The notes: generated from the letters alone by a model not told the origin. Numbered from the stretch's first letter, positions 1 to 6,948 are shown. The stretch is DNA of 10,159 bases from Gemmatimonadota bacterium (GCA_019348475.1 JAHWJJ010000126.1:1-10159); one strand, 5' to 3'. Translations and numbers: made by a program.

Positions 1-2
1 CG

Positions 3-932
3 CAGACGCGCCTCAAGCGCCGGCTGGACGAGACGGTGGAGAGCTGCGTGAACCGGGTGGGGGTGGAGCTGAACACCGCCTCCCCCGCGCTGCTGAGCTA
101 CGTGGCGGGGGTCGGGCCCACGGTGGCGCAGCGCATCGTGCAGCAGCGCGACGGCGAGGGGCCGTTCCGCTCGCGCGCGGAGCTGCTGAAGAAGGTGCCC
201 GGTCTGGGTCCCAAGACGTACGAACAGGCCGCGGGCTTTCTGCGCGTCCGCGGCGGCGCGCACCCGCTGGACGCATCGGCCGTGCACCCGGAGCGCTACC
301 GCTTGGTGGAGCAGATCGCGAAGGACCTGTCCGTGGACATGACGACGCTGGTGGGGAACGAGGCCGCGGTTTCGCGCATCGACCTGGCGAAGTACGTGGG
401 CGACGGCGTGGGGCTGCCGACGCTGCAGGACATCGTCGCCGAGCTGCAGAAGCCCGGCCGCGACCCGCGCGAGCAGTTCGAGGCCCCCGCGTTTCGCGAC
501 GACGTGCAGTCCATCGAGGACCTGAAGGAGGGAATGTCGCTGCAGGGGACGGTGACCAACGTGGTGGCGTTCGGCGCGTTCGTGGACGTGGGCGTGCACC
601 AGGACGGCCTGGTGCACGTCTCCGAGCTTTCCGACCGCTTTGTCCGCGACGCCAACGAGGCGGTGAAGGTGGGGGAGCGGGTGACGGTGCGGGTGATGGC
701 CGTCGACGTCCCCCGCAAGCGCATTGCCCTGTCGATGAAGACGCAGCCCGGCGCCGCGCGTCCCTCCGGCGGCGGCAGACCGGCGTCCGCGCAGCAGCGC
801 GGGGCGGGGAAGCCCGCGCCGCCGAAGGACGTCCCCCGCGACCGCAAGCCCGCCGCTCCGGCCCCGAAGGCAGCCGAACCGCCGAAGTCCGGCATCGCAC
901 CCAACGGGATGCGGATCACGAACAGGCGCTAA
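3..932 (+). CDS. tex: Tex family RNA-binding transcriptional accessory protein, C-terminal part (5' end outside window)
   Basis: The reading frame is already open at the window edge, so only about the last 309 residues are present. In order they contain a helix-hairpin-helix region (NRVGVELNTASPALLSYVAG, then GVGPTVAQRIV and VPGLGPKTYEQAAGFLRV, about bases 45-260), a helical linker with the family-typical HPERY and VGDGVGLPTLQDI segments, and an S1 RNA-binding domain at about bases 520-740 (GMSLQGTVTNVVAFGAFVDV, DGLVHVSELSD, KRIALSMK). Tex is a cytoplasmic nucleic-acid-binding protein tied to transcription and RNA metabolism. The last 60 or so residues are a Pro/Ala/Lys/Arg-rich low-complexity tail ending GMRITNRR, a common ending in long Tex proteins. 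The stop is TAA at 930-932. The GTG at 36 is internal, because conserved Tex sequence (LKRRLDETVESC) continues upstream of it. Assignment is very secure from the motif order. Confidence 0.96.
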   Translation, partial: QTRLKRRLDETVESCVNRVGVELNTASPALLSYVAGVGPTVAQRIVQQRDGEGPFRSRAELLKKVPGLGPKTYEQAAGFLRVRGGAHPLDASAVHPERYRLVEQIAKDLSVDMTTLVGNEAAVSRIDLAKYVGDGVGLPTLQDIVAELQKPGRDPREQFEAPAFRDDVQSIEDLKEGMSLQGTVTNVVAFGAFVDVGVHQDGLVHVSELSDRFVRDANEAVKVGERVTVRVMAVDVPRKRIALSMKTQPGAARPSGGGRPASAQQRGAGKPAPPKDVPRDRKPAAPAPKAAEPPKSGIAPNGMRITNRR

Positions 933-1001
933 GGCAGGTGACAGACAAAGATGCCGCGGATGCACCGGGGACGGGGGTCGCGACCTACCGTGATCGCCGC
1001 G

Positions 1002-1034
1002 GGCGAATGAATTCGCCGCCGGAAATTCGGCGAA
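1002..1034. repeat. Two mutually exclusive hairpins sharing one arm
   Basis: GGCGAA occurs at 1002-1007 and again at 1029-1034, flanking a single TTCGCC at 1012-1017. TTCGCC can pair leftward (6 bp, TGAA loop) or rightward (TTCGCCG with CGGCGAA, 7 bp, 9-base loop), but not both. The segment is 70 bases past the tex stop and has no T-run, so it is not a classic terminator. It looks like part of a dispersed intergenic element rather than a regulator of a visible gene. Confidence 0.5.
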
Positions 1035-1096
1035 GGTCCGCCTGCGGCGTGCATCGCCGCCATATACCCGCACGGCCCCATCCTCCCGAGCAGTTG

Positions 1097-1134
1097 AGCC
1101 CCGTTCGGCGAGCGCAGCGAGCCGAGACGGGGCT
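1097..1134. repeat. REP-like imperfect palindrome, copy 1
   Basis: AGCCCCGT at the left end pairs with ACGGGGCT at the right end. Inside these, TCGGC pairs with GCCGA with a single bulged base, leaving an 11-base loop (GAGCGCAGCGA). A closely related sequence sits at 2541-2578. The size, strong dyad symmetry and purely intergenic position fit a REP-type extragenic palindrome. Confidence 0.65.
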
Positions 1135-1158
1135 TGTCGCTTTCCCAGCAGCGGGTTC

Positions 1159-1192
1159 ACCCGCTCATCACCCCGCTCATGACCCCCGCTCC
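1159..1192. repeat. Three imperfect direct repeats with a growing C-run
   Basis: Three adjacent units read ACCCGCTCATC, ACCCCGCTCATG and ACCCCCGCTCC, so the C-run is 3, 4 and then 5 bases long. The first unit also forms the right arm of a hairpin with AGCGGGT at 1150-1156. No coding role is apparent. It may be the flank of the REP-like element just upstream. Confidence 0.55.
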
Positions 1193-1389
1193 GCGCGCGG
1201 AGTGCCGCCGCGTGTCATGGGCGAGTCTCGCCAGGGCGCCGACTTCGAGTACGAGCTCCTGCACGCACTCACGCTGGGCGCCGCGGTGCAGGCCACGCTC
1301 GCTCTGCCGTAGGGCGGGGTGGCGCGAACGGCGGAATCGCGTACCTTTGCGGCTTCACGTCCACCCGTCCTCTTCCGTGGGAAACGCCG

Positions 1390-1695
1390 TTGCTCAACGA
1401 TCCTCTCCTTCGCCTGCGTGCCGTCGGCATGATGGAAGGCGCGTCGTTCCTGGTATTGCTGGGTATCGCCATGCCGCTGAAGTACCTGGCAGGCGAGCCG
1501 CAGATGGTGCGCGTCGTGGGCATGATCCACGGCGTGCTGTTCCTGCTCTTCGTCGCCGCGGTCTTTCAGGTGAGCGTGCAGCTGCGCTGGCCGGCTCGGC
1601 GGGTGCTGGCCGCGCTCGCCGCGTCGGTGCTCCCGTTCGGCCCCTTCGTGTTCGACGCCCACGTGCGCCGCGTCTCCGCAATCCAGGCGCGGTAG
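1390..1695 (+). CDS. DUF3817 (YdzA-like) small integral membrane protein
   Basis: The 101-residue product has three hydrophobic segments at about residues 14-32, 42-63 and 70-88, and family-typical phrases: a short LRAVGMMEG lead-in, LLGIAMPLKYLAG, VRVVGMIHGVLFLLF and ASVLPFGPFVFDAHVRR. This matches the DUF3817 family of small inner-membrane proteins, whose biochemical role is unknown; in some bacteria similar domains follow transporters. The start is TTG at 1390, since no ATG or GTG lies upstream in frame and the lead-in before Met14 (ATG 1429) is conserved in relatives. The ribosome site is weak (GGGA at 1379-1382, 7 bases before). Length is normal for the family. It is transcribed alone, ahead of the tRNA gene. 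Confidence 0.85.
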   Translation: MLNDPLLRLRAVGMMEGASFLVLLGIAMPLKYLAGEPQMVRVVGMIHGVLFLLFVAAVFQVSVQLRWPARRVLAALAASVLPFGPFVFDAHVRRVSAIQAR

Positions 1696-1716
1696 CCGGA
1701 GCCGGCACTCGCGTGA

Positions 1717-1775
1717 TGGAGCGCATCCGCTGCGGCGCCGGCGCAACGGGCGCTTCGTGCTGCTGGTGCGCTCCA
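1717..1775. repeat. 9-bp inverted repeat around a GC-rich structured core
   Basis: TGGAGCGCA at 1717-1725 is exactly complementary to TGCGCTCCA at 1767-1775, with 41 bases between. The interior contains the palindrome GCGCCGGCGC near 1733. There is no T-run. It could help end transcription of the upstream membrane-protein gene, but a chance repeat cannot be excluded in such GC-rich sequence. Confidence 0.35.
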
Positions 1776-1804
1776 GCCGCTGAATGGCCCGGCCGCGCCG
1801 CCGG

Positions 1805-1833
1805 TTGAGCGAAGGCCGCCTCTGCACTATATT
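1805..1833 (+). promoter_or_regulatory. Sigma70-like promoter of tRNA-Lys
   Basis: TTGAGC at 1805-1810 (-35) and TATATT at 1828-1833 (-10) are separated by exactly 17 bases. Initiation would fall near 1840, about five bases before the mature tRNA 5' end at 1845. This is the clearest promoter in the window and stands out from the surrounding GC-rich sequence. Confidence 0.75.
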
Positions 1834-1844
1834 CCCCGGCATTG

Positions 1845-1917
1845 GGGCTGGTAGCTCAGCTGGTAGAGCACTCGGCTTTTAACCGATTGGTCGTGGGTTC
1901 GAGTCCCACCCGGCCCA
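1845..1917 (+). tRNA. tRNA-Lys (anticodon UUU)
   Basis: A full cloverleaf can be drawn. The acceptor GGGCTGG (1845-1851) pairs with CCGGCCC (1910-1916) through one G-U pair. The D stem is GCTC/GAGC, the anticodon stem CTCGG/CCGAT has a C-U mismatch at its outer end, and the loop CTTTTAA carries TTT at 1878-1880. A 5-base variable loop follows, then the T stem GTGGG/CCCAC with loop TTCGAGT. The discriminator is A1917. CCA is not encoded, since the next bases are TGTG. The UUU anticodon reads lysine AAA and AAG codons. The gene has its own promoter and terminator. Confidence 0.97.
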
Positions 1918-1926
1918 TGTGGAGTT

Positions 1927-1962
1927 CCCAGGCCGTCGCATCCGCGGCGGCCTGGGTTTTTT
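1927..1962 (+). terminator. Rho-independent terminator of tRNA-Lys
   Basis: CCCAGGCCG (1927-1935) pairs perfectly with CGGCCTGGG (1948-1956) over 9 bp, with a 12-base loop. Six T residues (1957-1962) follow immediately. It starts 10 bases after the tRNA end, making a self-contained transcription unit. Confidence 0.9.
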
Positions 1963-2084
1963 CGTGCGCGGAATCACGCTCGAAGGCGACGCACCGGGCC
2001 GCTCCCACGGCGCCCTTGCAGCGCACAGGTGATCCCGCCCCGCGCCGTCCCCGCGCGGCCTGCCGGGCTCGACGTGAGAGTGGC

Positions 2085-2108
2085 GGAGCCGTGGAGCCGT
2101 GGAGCCGC
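2085..2108. repeat. 8-bp tandem repeat, three copies
   Basis: GGAGCCGT is repeated at 2085-2092 and 2093-2100, and as GGAGCCGC at 2101-2108. The repeat is short and intergenic, and probably arose by slippage. Confidence 0.6.
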
Positions 2109-2540
2109 GGCGCCAGGGTCGAGCCGCGGCGGATGGTGCCGATGCTGTGACGCCCTGGCGTGCCGGTGGAGGAGGTGGATGAGGACGGGTGGGAGGATCG
2201 TTTCTCCGCGTCCTCACTGCGTCCGGACCAGATCCGACTGGAACGGCTTCACCTTATGTATCAACCTGAACGTCTTAAGCGAAATTGCGATAAGTACCTG
2301 CGTAACTTACTTCATCCAGTGCGTCAGATCGGCGGGAGTATCGTGGACGGGGAGGAACGGCCCGGCCCAACTCCGCTGACTCCTTTGATTCCGTGTCAGG
2401 ATTTTTGTGGCGGCCGGATCGGCAGGATCGCCGCCGGCCACTCGCCGAACGACCGTCACCATCTGCATCCCCATCACCTCTCGTACGGTGGTCCGGTGCC
2501 CGCCCCGGAGTGCGGGGCTCGGCGCGGGGAGCGGGTGAAA

Positions 2541-2578
2541 CCCCGTTCGGCCAGCGGAAACGACCCGAGACGGGGCTT
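2541..2578. repeat. REP-like imperfect palindrome, copy 2
   Basis: CCCCGTTCGGC at the left end and CCGAGACGGGGCTT at the right end match copy 1 (1099-1135) with a few changes and one indel in the loop. GAGCGGGTGAA immediately upstream (2529-2539) is the reverse complement of TTCACCCGCTC found just downstream of copy 1 (1156-1166). The flanks are therefore shared in inverted orientation, which supports a common mobile or dispersed element. Confidence 0.6.
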
Positions 2579-2594
2579 ATCCCCGTTCCAGCCT

Positions 2595-2632
2595 GCGGCT
2601 TTAGCCGCCGGCGGGCCGGCGGGCCGGCGGGC
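2595..2632. repeat. GC-rich hairpin followed by an 8-bp tandem repeat
   Basis: GCGGC (2595-2599) and GCCGC (2604-2608) form a stem around a TTTA loop. They are followed by almost three copies of GGCGGGCC (2610-2632). The segment continues directly from the second REP-like palindrome and may be part of the same composite element. Confidence 0.5.
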
Positions 2633-2785
2633 GCCGCGGACCGCCCACGCCCGGGCGCGTGCGCGTGAGAATCGTCCCGTTCGTAGCTCTGCGCAGGAAA
2701 ATACTTGTGTAGCGGCATCATCTGCTGCACGTTTGTGGAGCAGAAGCCACGTCGTCCTCCCGCCAGCCCCACTCCACCGCCACAC

Positions 2786-5700
2786 ATGCCCCTGCGCCCT
2801 TCCCGCGGCATCCGCGTGTTCACGCTTCTGCTGGGGGTGTGCCTCCTTGCGGGCGTGCTGCTGGCGGCGCGGCGTCCGGCGCCCGGCCTGGTCGGCCAGC
2901 TGACGCGCGCAACCCGGGACCACGGTGTGGCCGGGTTGCGCGTCAGCATTATTTCCGGCTTTCGCGCCTGCGCCGGTACGGAGGCGAATGCGGGGGAGCT
3001 CGTCTGCGGGGCCGGAGAGGGCGTTCCTTCGCGCCGCACCGTTGCGCTGATCCGCCGTGCGGCGGACGCGGCCCGTGCGGGAGCGGACCCCCAGGCGCTG
3101 CACGCGGCGGCGCTGGCCTTGATGCTCTTTCCCGCCCCGGGGGGAAATCACCTCGATCAGTCCATCTCACATCTACAGACGGCGGCGCGGCTTACGGACG
3201 ATCCGGCGCCCGCGCTGGCCGACGTTGCCGCCGCCCACCTGATGCGCGCCCGGCTGGCGGGCTCCCCCCGCGACCTGTACCAGGCGCTGGAGGCGGCGGA
3301 GCGGGCGCTGGAGCTGGAGCCCGCGGATCGGACGGCGCGGTTCAACGCCGCCGCGGCACTGGAACAGATGCGCTTGGGCGGGCAGGCGGCGCGGGCGTGG
3401 ACGCTGTACCTGGCGGTGGACTCCACCTCCGGCTGGGCGCGTGAAGCCCGGCGGCGGCGGGCCGGGATCGCCGTCCCGCGCCCGGTGCGGGCGCCCGGAC
3501 GCACGGCCGCCCGGGCGGAGCTGGAGGCCTTTGCCGCCGCCGCGCCCAGCGAGGCGCGGGAGCTGGGGTGGGACGACCTGCTGCGGGAGTGGGGTGGCGC
3601 CGTCCTTCGGGGCGACACCGTGACGGCGTGGGCGCGGCTTGAGCAGGCGGAGGCGATCGGCAGCGCGCTGGTGGCCCGCGGCGGGGACGCCAGCCTGGCG
3701 GACGCGGTGGCGACGATCCGCCGAGACCGGGGGAACCGTGCGGAGCTGCGGCGCCTGGCGCGGGTGCACGTGGAGCTGGCGGACGGGAGGAAGGCGATGC
3801 TGGACGGGGACTACGACGCAGCGTGCCCGCGCTTTCGGCGGGTGCTGCGGGGCGATGCCGCCGCCCCGGTGCGGGAGTGGGCGCAGGTGTTCCAGGGCTT
3901 CTGCTCCAGCTACGCGCCCGACGGCACTCCGGTGGACCTGGCTCGCGCTGCGTCGCAGTCCGACACGCTCCGCTATCCGGCGGCCGCGGGGCGCAAGTGG
4001 CTGGCGCTTGCCCTGGCGCGATCCATCGCGGGCCGGTACGCGGAAGCGCGCGAGGCCTACGGGCGGGCCGCCGCCCTCTTCGCCGGGGCGGGAGAGCGCG
4101 AGTACGCCGCCACGGCGCGCACGGGCGAGGGGAACGCCTGGATTCTGCTGGGCGAAAGCGACGCGGGCCACGCGGCACTGCACGAGGCGCTGGGTGTGCT
4201 GCGGGATTACCCCGGATCGCTGGGACTGTGGAACGCGTTGTACGCGCTCCGCGACGCACTGCTCGCCGACGGGATGCCACACGCGGCGATGCGGGTGCAG
4301 GACGAGGGGGTTGCCGCGACCAGGCGAATGCGGCCGGCGCTGCAGGCCGAAACGCGGCTGGCGCGGGCGCGGCTGCACCTGGCGGCCGGCAGGCGCGACA
4401 TCGGCGGCGACACGGCGTTCGCGGCAGAAACCATGAACAGCGTCGAGCAGCGGTACGGGCGCGAGTGGCTGCGGGCCGACCTGCGGTCTACCCGGGCGGA
4501 GGCCTGGCTGGAGAGCAACCCGCGCCTGGCCGAGGCGGAACTCGATTCGGTGGTCGAGTACTTCCGCGGCCACGCGCCGCGGCTGCTCCCCGCGCTGTTC
4601 TCCCGCGCGCAGGCGCGGCTCGCGCTGGGGCACCAGGAGCAGGCGGGCGCGGACCTTCGCCGCGCGGCCGCGGTGCTGGACAGCCAGCGCGCACGCGTGA
4701 ACAGCGCACAGCTGCGGGCTTCGCTGCTGGAACGGTCGCGCCGCGTCTTCGACCAGGCGGTGATGCTCAGCGTCCGGGGGGGACGCGCGGAAGAGGCGCT
4801 GGACTACGTGGAGCGCAGCCGGTCCTCGTTCTCTCCCGTGGGCCACGCGGCGGACTGGGCGGCCCGGCCGCTCCGGGCGCCCCGCGGCCAGGTGGCGGTG
4901 GAGTTCGCGCTGGTGGCCGACACCCTGCTCGCGTGGACGCTGTGGGAAGGAGGGCTGCACCTCACGCGGCGGACCGTGCGCCGCGACGAGCTGGTGCGCA
5001 ACGTGGAACGGGTGCGCTCCGCGCTGGAGCTCCGCTCGGCTGACGCGGTGGTGCTCCCCGCGCTGGAGGCGCTGTACGACGAGCTGATCCGTCCGCTGCG
5101 TCCGCGGCTGGGCCCGGCCGGAACGCCGCTGCTGATCGTGGCGGACGGCGAGCTGGCGGGGCTCCCCGTCGCGGCCCTGCGCGACGCCGAGCGGGGGCGG
5201 TTCGTGGTGGAGGACCACCCGGTGCGCTTCGCCAGCAGCCTGCGCGATCCCACGGCGGCGGTGCGCCCCGCCCACGGAGTTCCGGTGACGCTGGTGGCGG
5301 ATCCCGCGTTCGACCGCCGCGCCTTCCCGGAACTGCAGCGGCTGGCTGGAGCGGCCGCGGAGGTGGATGCGATCGCCGGCCTGTACGCGGACGCACGGGT
5401 ACTGGCCGGGGCGCAGGCGGACGCAGCGGCCATCCGGGCGTCGCTGCTGCGCGGGGGCGTGGCGCATTTCGCGGGTCACGCCGTGTTCGACGACGCGCGC
5501 CCGGAGCGCTCGTTCCTGGTCACCGCGCCGGGGCGCGAAAACGCCTCGCCGCGCATCACCGCGGCGGAGATCGAGCGGATGGACCTGCGCGGGCTACGCC
5601 TGGTGGTGCTTTCCGCCTGTCAGACCTCGCGCGCGCAGGCGGGGCGTTCGGGCGGGTTCGCCGGGCTGGCGGGCGCCTTCATGGCGGCCGGGGCGGGCGG

Positions 5701-5893
5701 CGTGGTGGGGAGCCTGTGGCGCGTGGACGATCACTCCACGCGGGCGCTGATGGAGCGGTTCCACGCCGGCTACCGCCGCTCGGGCGATGCCGCACAGGCA
5801 CTCCGGCAGGCGCAGCTGCAGATGCTGCGCTCGGACGACGCCTCCCTTCGCTCGCCGGCCGCCTGGGCCGGGTTCCGGTACGCCGGGGGGTAA
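2786..5893 (+). CDS. TPR-CHAT protein: membrane-anchored, caspase-like CHAT peptidase domain
   Basis: The product is 1035 residues. Residues 1-10 are basic and 11-28 are hydrophobic (VFTLLLGVCLLAGVLLAA), giving a signal anchor or signal peptide; Cys19 does not sit in a good lipobox. A long Ala/Arg-rich helical region follows with TPR-like repeats, clearest around residues 140-215 (YQALEAAERALELEPADRTA) and again in the middle of the protein. From about residue 690 it is a CHAT domain: LLIVADGELAGLPVAAL near 783, HFAGHAVF with the probable catalytic His898, LVVLSACQTS with Cys945, and a GFAGLAGAFMAAGAGGVVGS-LWRVDD segment. CHAT domains are clan CD, caspase-like peptidases and the His/Cys pair looks intact; substrate is unknown. 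ATG 2786 is chosen because the longer frame from TTG 2705 adds a Pro/Cys-rich stretch of no protein character. No Shine-Dalgarno is visible. It is first of three same-strand genes. Confidence 0.92.
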   Translation: MPLRPSRGIRVFTLLLGVCLLAGVLLAARRPAPGLVGQLTRATRDHGVAGLRVSIISGFRACAGTEANAGELVCGAGEGVPSRRTVALIRRAADAARAGADPQALHAAALALMLFPAPGGNHLDQSISHLQTAARLTDDPAPALADVAAAHLMRARLAGSPRDLYQALEAAERALELEPADRTARFNAAAALEQMRLGGQAARAWTLYLAVDSTSGWAREARRRRAGIAVPRPVRAPGRTAARAELEAFAAAAPSEARELGWDDLLREWGGAVLRGDTVTAWARLEQAEAIGSALVARGGDASLADAVATIRRDRGNRAELRRLARVHVELADGRKAMLDGDYDAACPRFRRVLRGDAAAPVREWAQVFQGFCSSYAPDGTPVDLARAASQSDTLRYPAAAGRKWLALALARSIAGRYAEAREAYGRAAALFAGAGEREYAATARTGEGNAWILLGESDAGHAALHEALGVLRDYPGSLGLWNALYALRDALLADGMPHAAMRVQDEGVAATRRMRPALQAETRLARARLHLAAGRRDIGGDTAFAAETMNSVEQRYGREWLRADLRSTRAEAWLESNPRLAEAELDSVVEYFRGHAPRLLPALFSRAQARLALGHQEQAGADLRRAAAVLDSQRARVNSAQLRASLLERSRRVFDQAVMLSVRGGRAEEALDYVERSRSSFSPVGHAADWAARPLRAPRGQVAVEFALVADTLLAWTLWEGGLHLTRRTVRRDELVRNVERVRSALELRSADAVVLPALEALYDELIRPLRPRLGPAGTPLLIVADGELAGLPVAALRDAERGRFVVEDHPVRFASSLRDPTAAVRPAHGVPVTLVADPAFDRRAFPELQRLAGAAAEVDAIAGLYADARVLAGAQADAAAIRASLLRGGVAHFAGHAVFDDARPERSFLVTAPGRENASPRITAAEIERMDLRGLRLVVLSACQTSRAQAGRSGGFAGLAGAFMAAGAGGVVGSLWRVDDHSTRALMERFHAGYRRSGDAAQALRQAQLQMLRSDDASLRSPAAWAGFRYAGG

Positions 5894-5961
5894 GCTCCTG
5901 CGCCGGTGCAGAACGCGATGGAGATGAACCGCCGGTACGGGCGCTCCGGGAATCCGGGGCG

Positions 5962-6004
5962 ACGGCCGGCCGTACAGGCACTTTGTGCCAATATGCGAGG
6001 AGGT
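5962..6004 (+). promoter_or_regulatory. Palindromes and strong Shine-Dalgarno before the unknown 286-aa gene
   Basis: The 114-base spacer after the CHAT gene ends with a perfect 12-base palindrome, ACGGCCGGCCGT (5962-5973). A hairpin GGCAC-TTT-GTGCC (5977-5989) follows, then GAGGAGGT (5997-6004) before ATG 6008. The Shine-Dalgarno is the strongest in the window and sets the start. The hairpin is only seven bases upstream of it, so it could affect ribosome access or bind a regulator; that is inference. No clear -35/-10 pair is visible, so read-through from the CHAT gene is likely. Confidence 0.5.
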
Positions 6005-6007
6005 ACG

Positions 6008-6868
6008 ATGTCGTTCGATCTGCGCATCCGGTTCACCGGGCTGATGATGTGGGTGCCCGAGGGCGAAAAAGCCATGCACGTCCTGCTGCCCGCGATGCCC
6101 GATCACGTCCACGGCGGAGACGAGCGCCACGACCACCATCACCGCGAGAAAATGCCACCCCACTTCGCGCGCCTGGTCTATGATGCGGCGTACGAGCTGG
6201 CGGACCAGACGCAGCTCTCCCGGGAGTACGTGATGGTGGACCTGACGAACTCGGTTCTGGACTTCACCGAAGTGAGGTCACCCGAGGGGATCGACACCAC
6301 CCTGCCGGGCGAACTGCCGAACATGGACGCGGTGGCTGAGCCGGTGGAGCGGGGACTGGTGGAGCAAATGCCCGACGAGCGCCTGACCGCACGCATCACC
6401 CTGGGGGCCGGGGTGCTGACGGATTACGTGCTGGGCGCACCGTACACGTTCGAGGACCCCGAAAAACCGCAGCGGATCGCGCCGGCCACCGAGTGGACGA
6501 CGCGGCGCGTGGCCCACGCGGACGCCGAGGGTGACGCCGGGGATCTTCGCGGAGTGGTGGTGCGCCGGGCCGCGGGCGGTGAGCCCCTCCCCACTCTGCA
6601 TCCGATCGGCCAGACCATCCACATGGAGGTGTTCTACGTCGTAGCGGACTTCCTTCCGCCTCACGACGACCAGCGGTTCAACCCGGAAGACGAGGGAAGC
6701 GACGCGCACTTCGGTGCGTACTACCGGCTCTGCCGCCCGGCCGCGGGCGGGCCGCGGCTCCCGCGCGCGAGCACCGCCGTGCCTGTAAAGGTAAGGAACC
6801 GGGTGGAACGCGACGGTCCGCAACTGCCGGGTTCCATCTGCGGGCAGGCGAAGGGCACCCTCGCCTAG
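6008..6868 (+). CDS. Uncharacterised 286-aa protein between two proteases
   Basis: I do not recognise a named domain. The start is ATG 6008, fixed by the AGGAGG four bases upstream; the longer frame from 5906 adds non-protein-like sequence. The N-terminus alternates like a beta-rich fold (FDLRIRFTGLMMWVP), then AMHVLLPAMPDH, then a histidine-rich loop at residues 33-52 (seven His, including DHHH) that could bind metal, then HFARLVYDAAYEL. The middle contains ARITLGAGVLTDYVLGAPYTFE. The C-terminal part includes IHMEVFYVVADFLPP, an acidic loop (residues 220-234) and two cysteines (242 and 278). There is no signal peptide or membrane span, so it should be cytoplasmic. Its position between a CHAT protease gene and a trypsin-like protease gene suggests a substrate, sensor or adaptor role, but that rests only on gene order. 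It is clearly coding by codon use and ribosome site. Confidence 0.85.
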   Translation: MSFDLRIRFTGLMMWVPEGEKAMHVLLPAMPDHVHGGDERHDHHHREKMPPHFARLVYDAAYELADQTQLSREYVMVDLTNSVLDFTEVRSPEGIDTTLPGELPNMDAVAEPVERGLVEQMPDERLTARITLGAGVLTDYVLGAPYTFEDPEKPQRIAPATEWTTRRVAHADAEGDAGDLRGVVVRRAAGGEPLPTLHPIGQTIHMEVFYVVADFLPPHDDQRFNPEDEGSDAHFGAYYRLCRPAAGGPRLPRASTAVPVKVRNRVERDGPQLPGSICGQAKGTLA

Positions 6869-6897
6869 CCGCGGCCCTCACGGATGCATCAAACAGC

Positions 6898-6926
6898 GGG
6901 GCCCGCCGCCGGAGCGCGGCGGCCCC
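6898..6926 (+). other. GC-rich hairpin in the spacer before the protease gene
   Basis: An 11-bp stem with one bulged C (6898-6909 with 6916-6926) encloses a six-base loop in the 80-base gap between the two genes. There is no T-run, so it may dampen read-through or protect an mRNA end rather than terminate fully. Confidence 0.4.
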
Positions 6927-6948
6927 CGCCATCTACCGGAGCACGACC

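Larger units (their letters stand above)
933..1389. other. Intergenic region with hairpins and repeats, no convincing gene
   Basis: This 457-base stretch lies between tex and the DUF3817 gene. Open frames crossing it read as Arg/Pro/Ala-rich sequence with no recognisable domain and no ribosome binding site. It holds an alternative-hairpin segment (1002-1034), a REP-like palindrome (1097-1134), a small direct repeat (1159-1192) and, at 1217-1312, a 31-codon open frame with GC-rich third positions but no Shine-Dalgarno. A TACCTTTG at 1342-1349 resembles the -7 element of Bacteroidetes promoters, but no matching upstream element is visible. Confidence 0.7.
1963..2785. other. Long intergenic region, repeats and an AT-richer island
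   Basis: About 820 bases separate the tRNA terminator from the CHAT gene. No open frame here has a plausible start, ribosome site or recognisable protein sequence. Contents are an 8-base tandem repeat (2085-2108), a distinctly AT-richer island at about 2250-2320, a second REP-like palindrome (2541-2578) and a GC-rich hairpin plus tandem repeat (2595-2632). The promoter for the CHAT gene should lie in its last 100-150 bases, but I cannot pick out a convincing one. Confidence 0.65.

Noticed and set aside
1342..1349. TACCTTTG, resembling the Bacteroidetes -7 promoter element
   Set aside because: No TTG element at the required distance upstream, and the host does not look like a Bacteroidetes.
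2160..2903. A 247-residue forward open frame upstream of and overlapping the CHAT start
   Set aside because: No ribosome site or domain, mixed composition, and it crosses the REP-like palindrome.
3173..5479. A 768-residue open frame on the minus strand
   Set aside because: It is antisense to the CHAT gene, Arg/Pro/Gln/His-rich and without domains; it is a by-product of high GC content.
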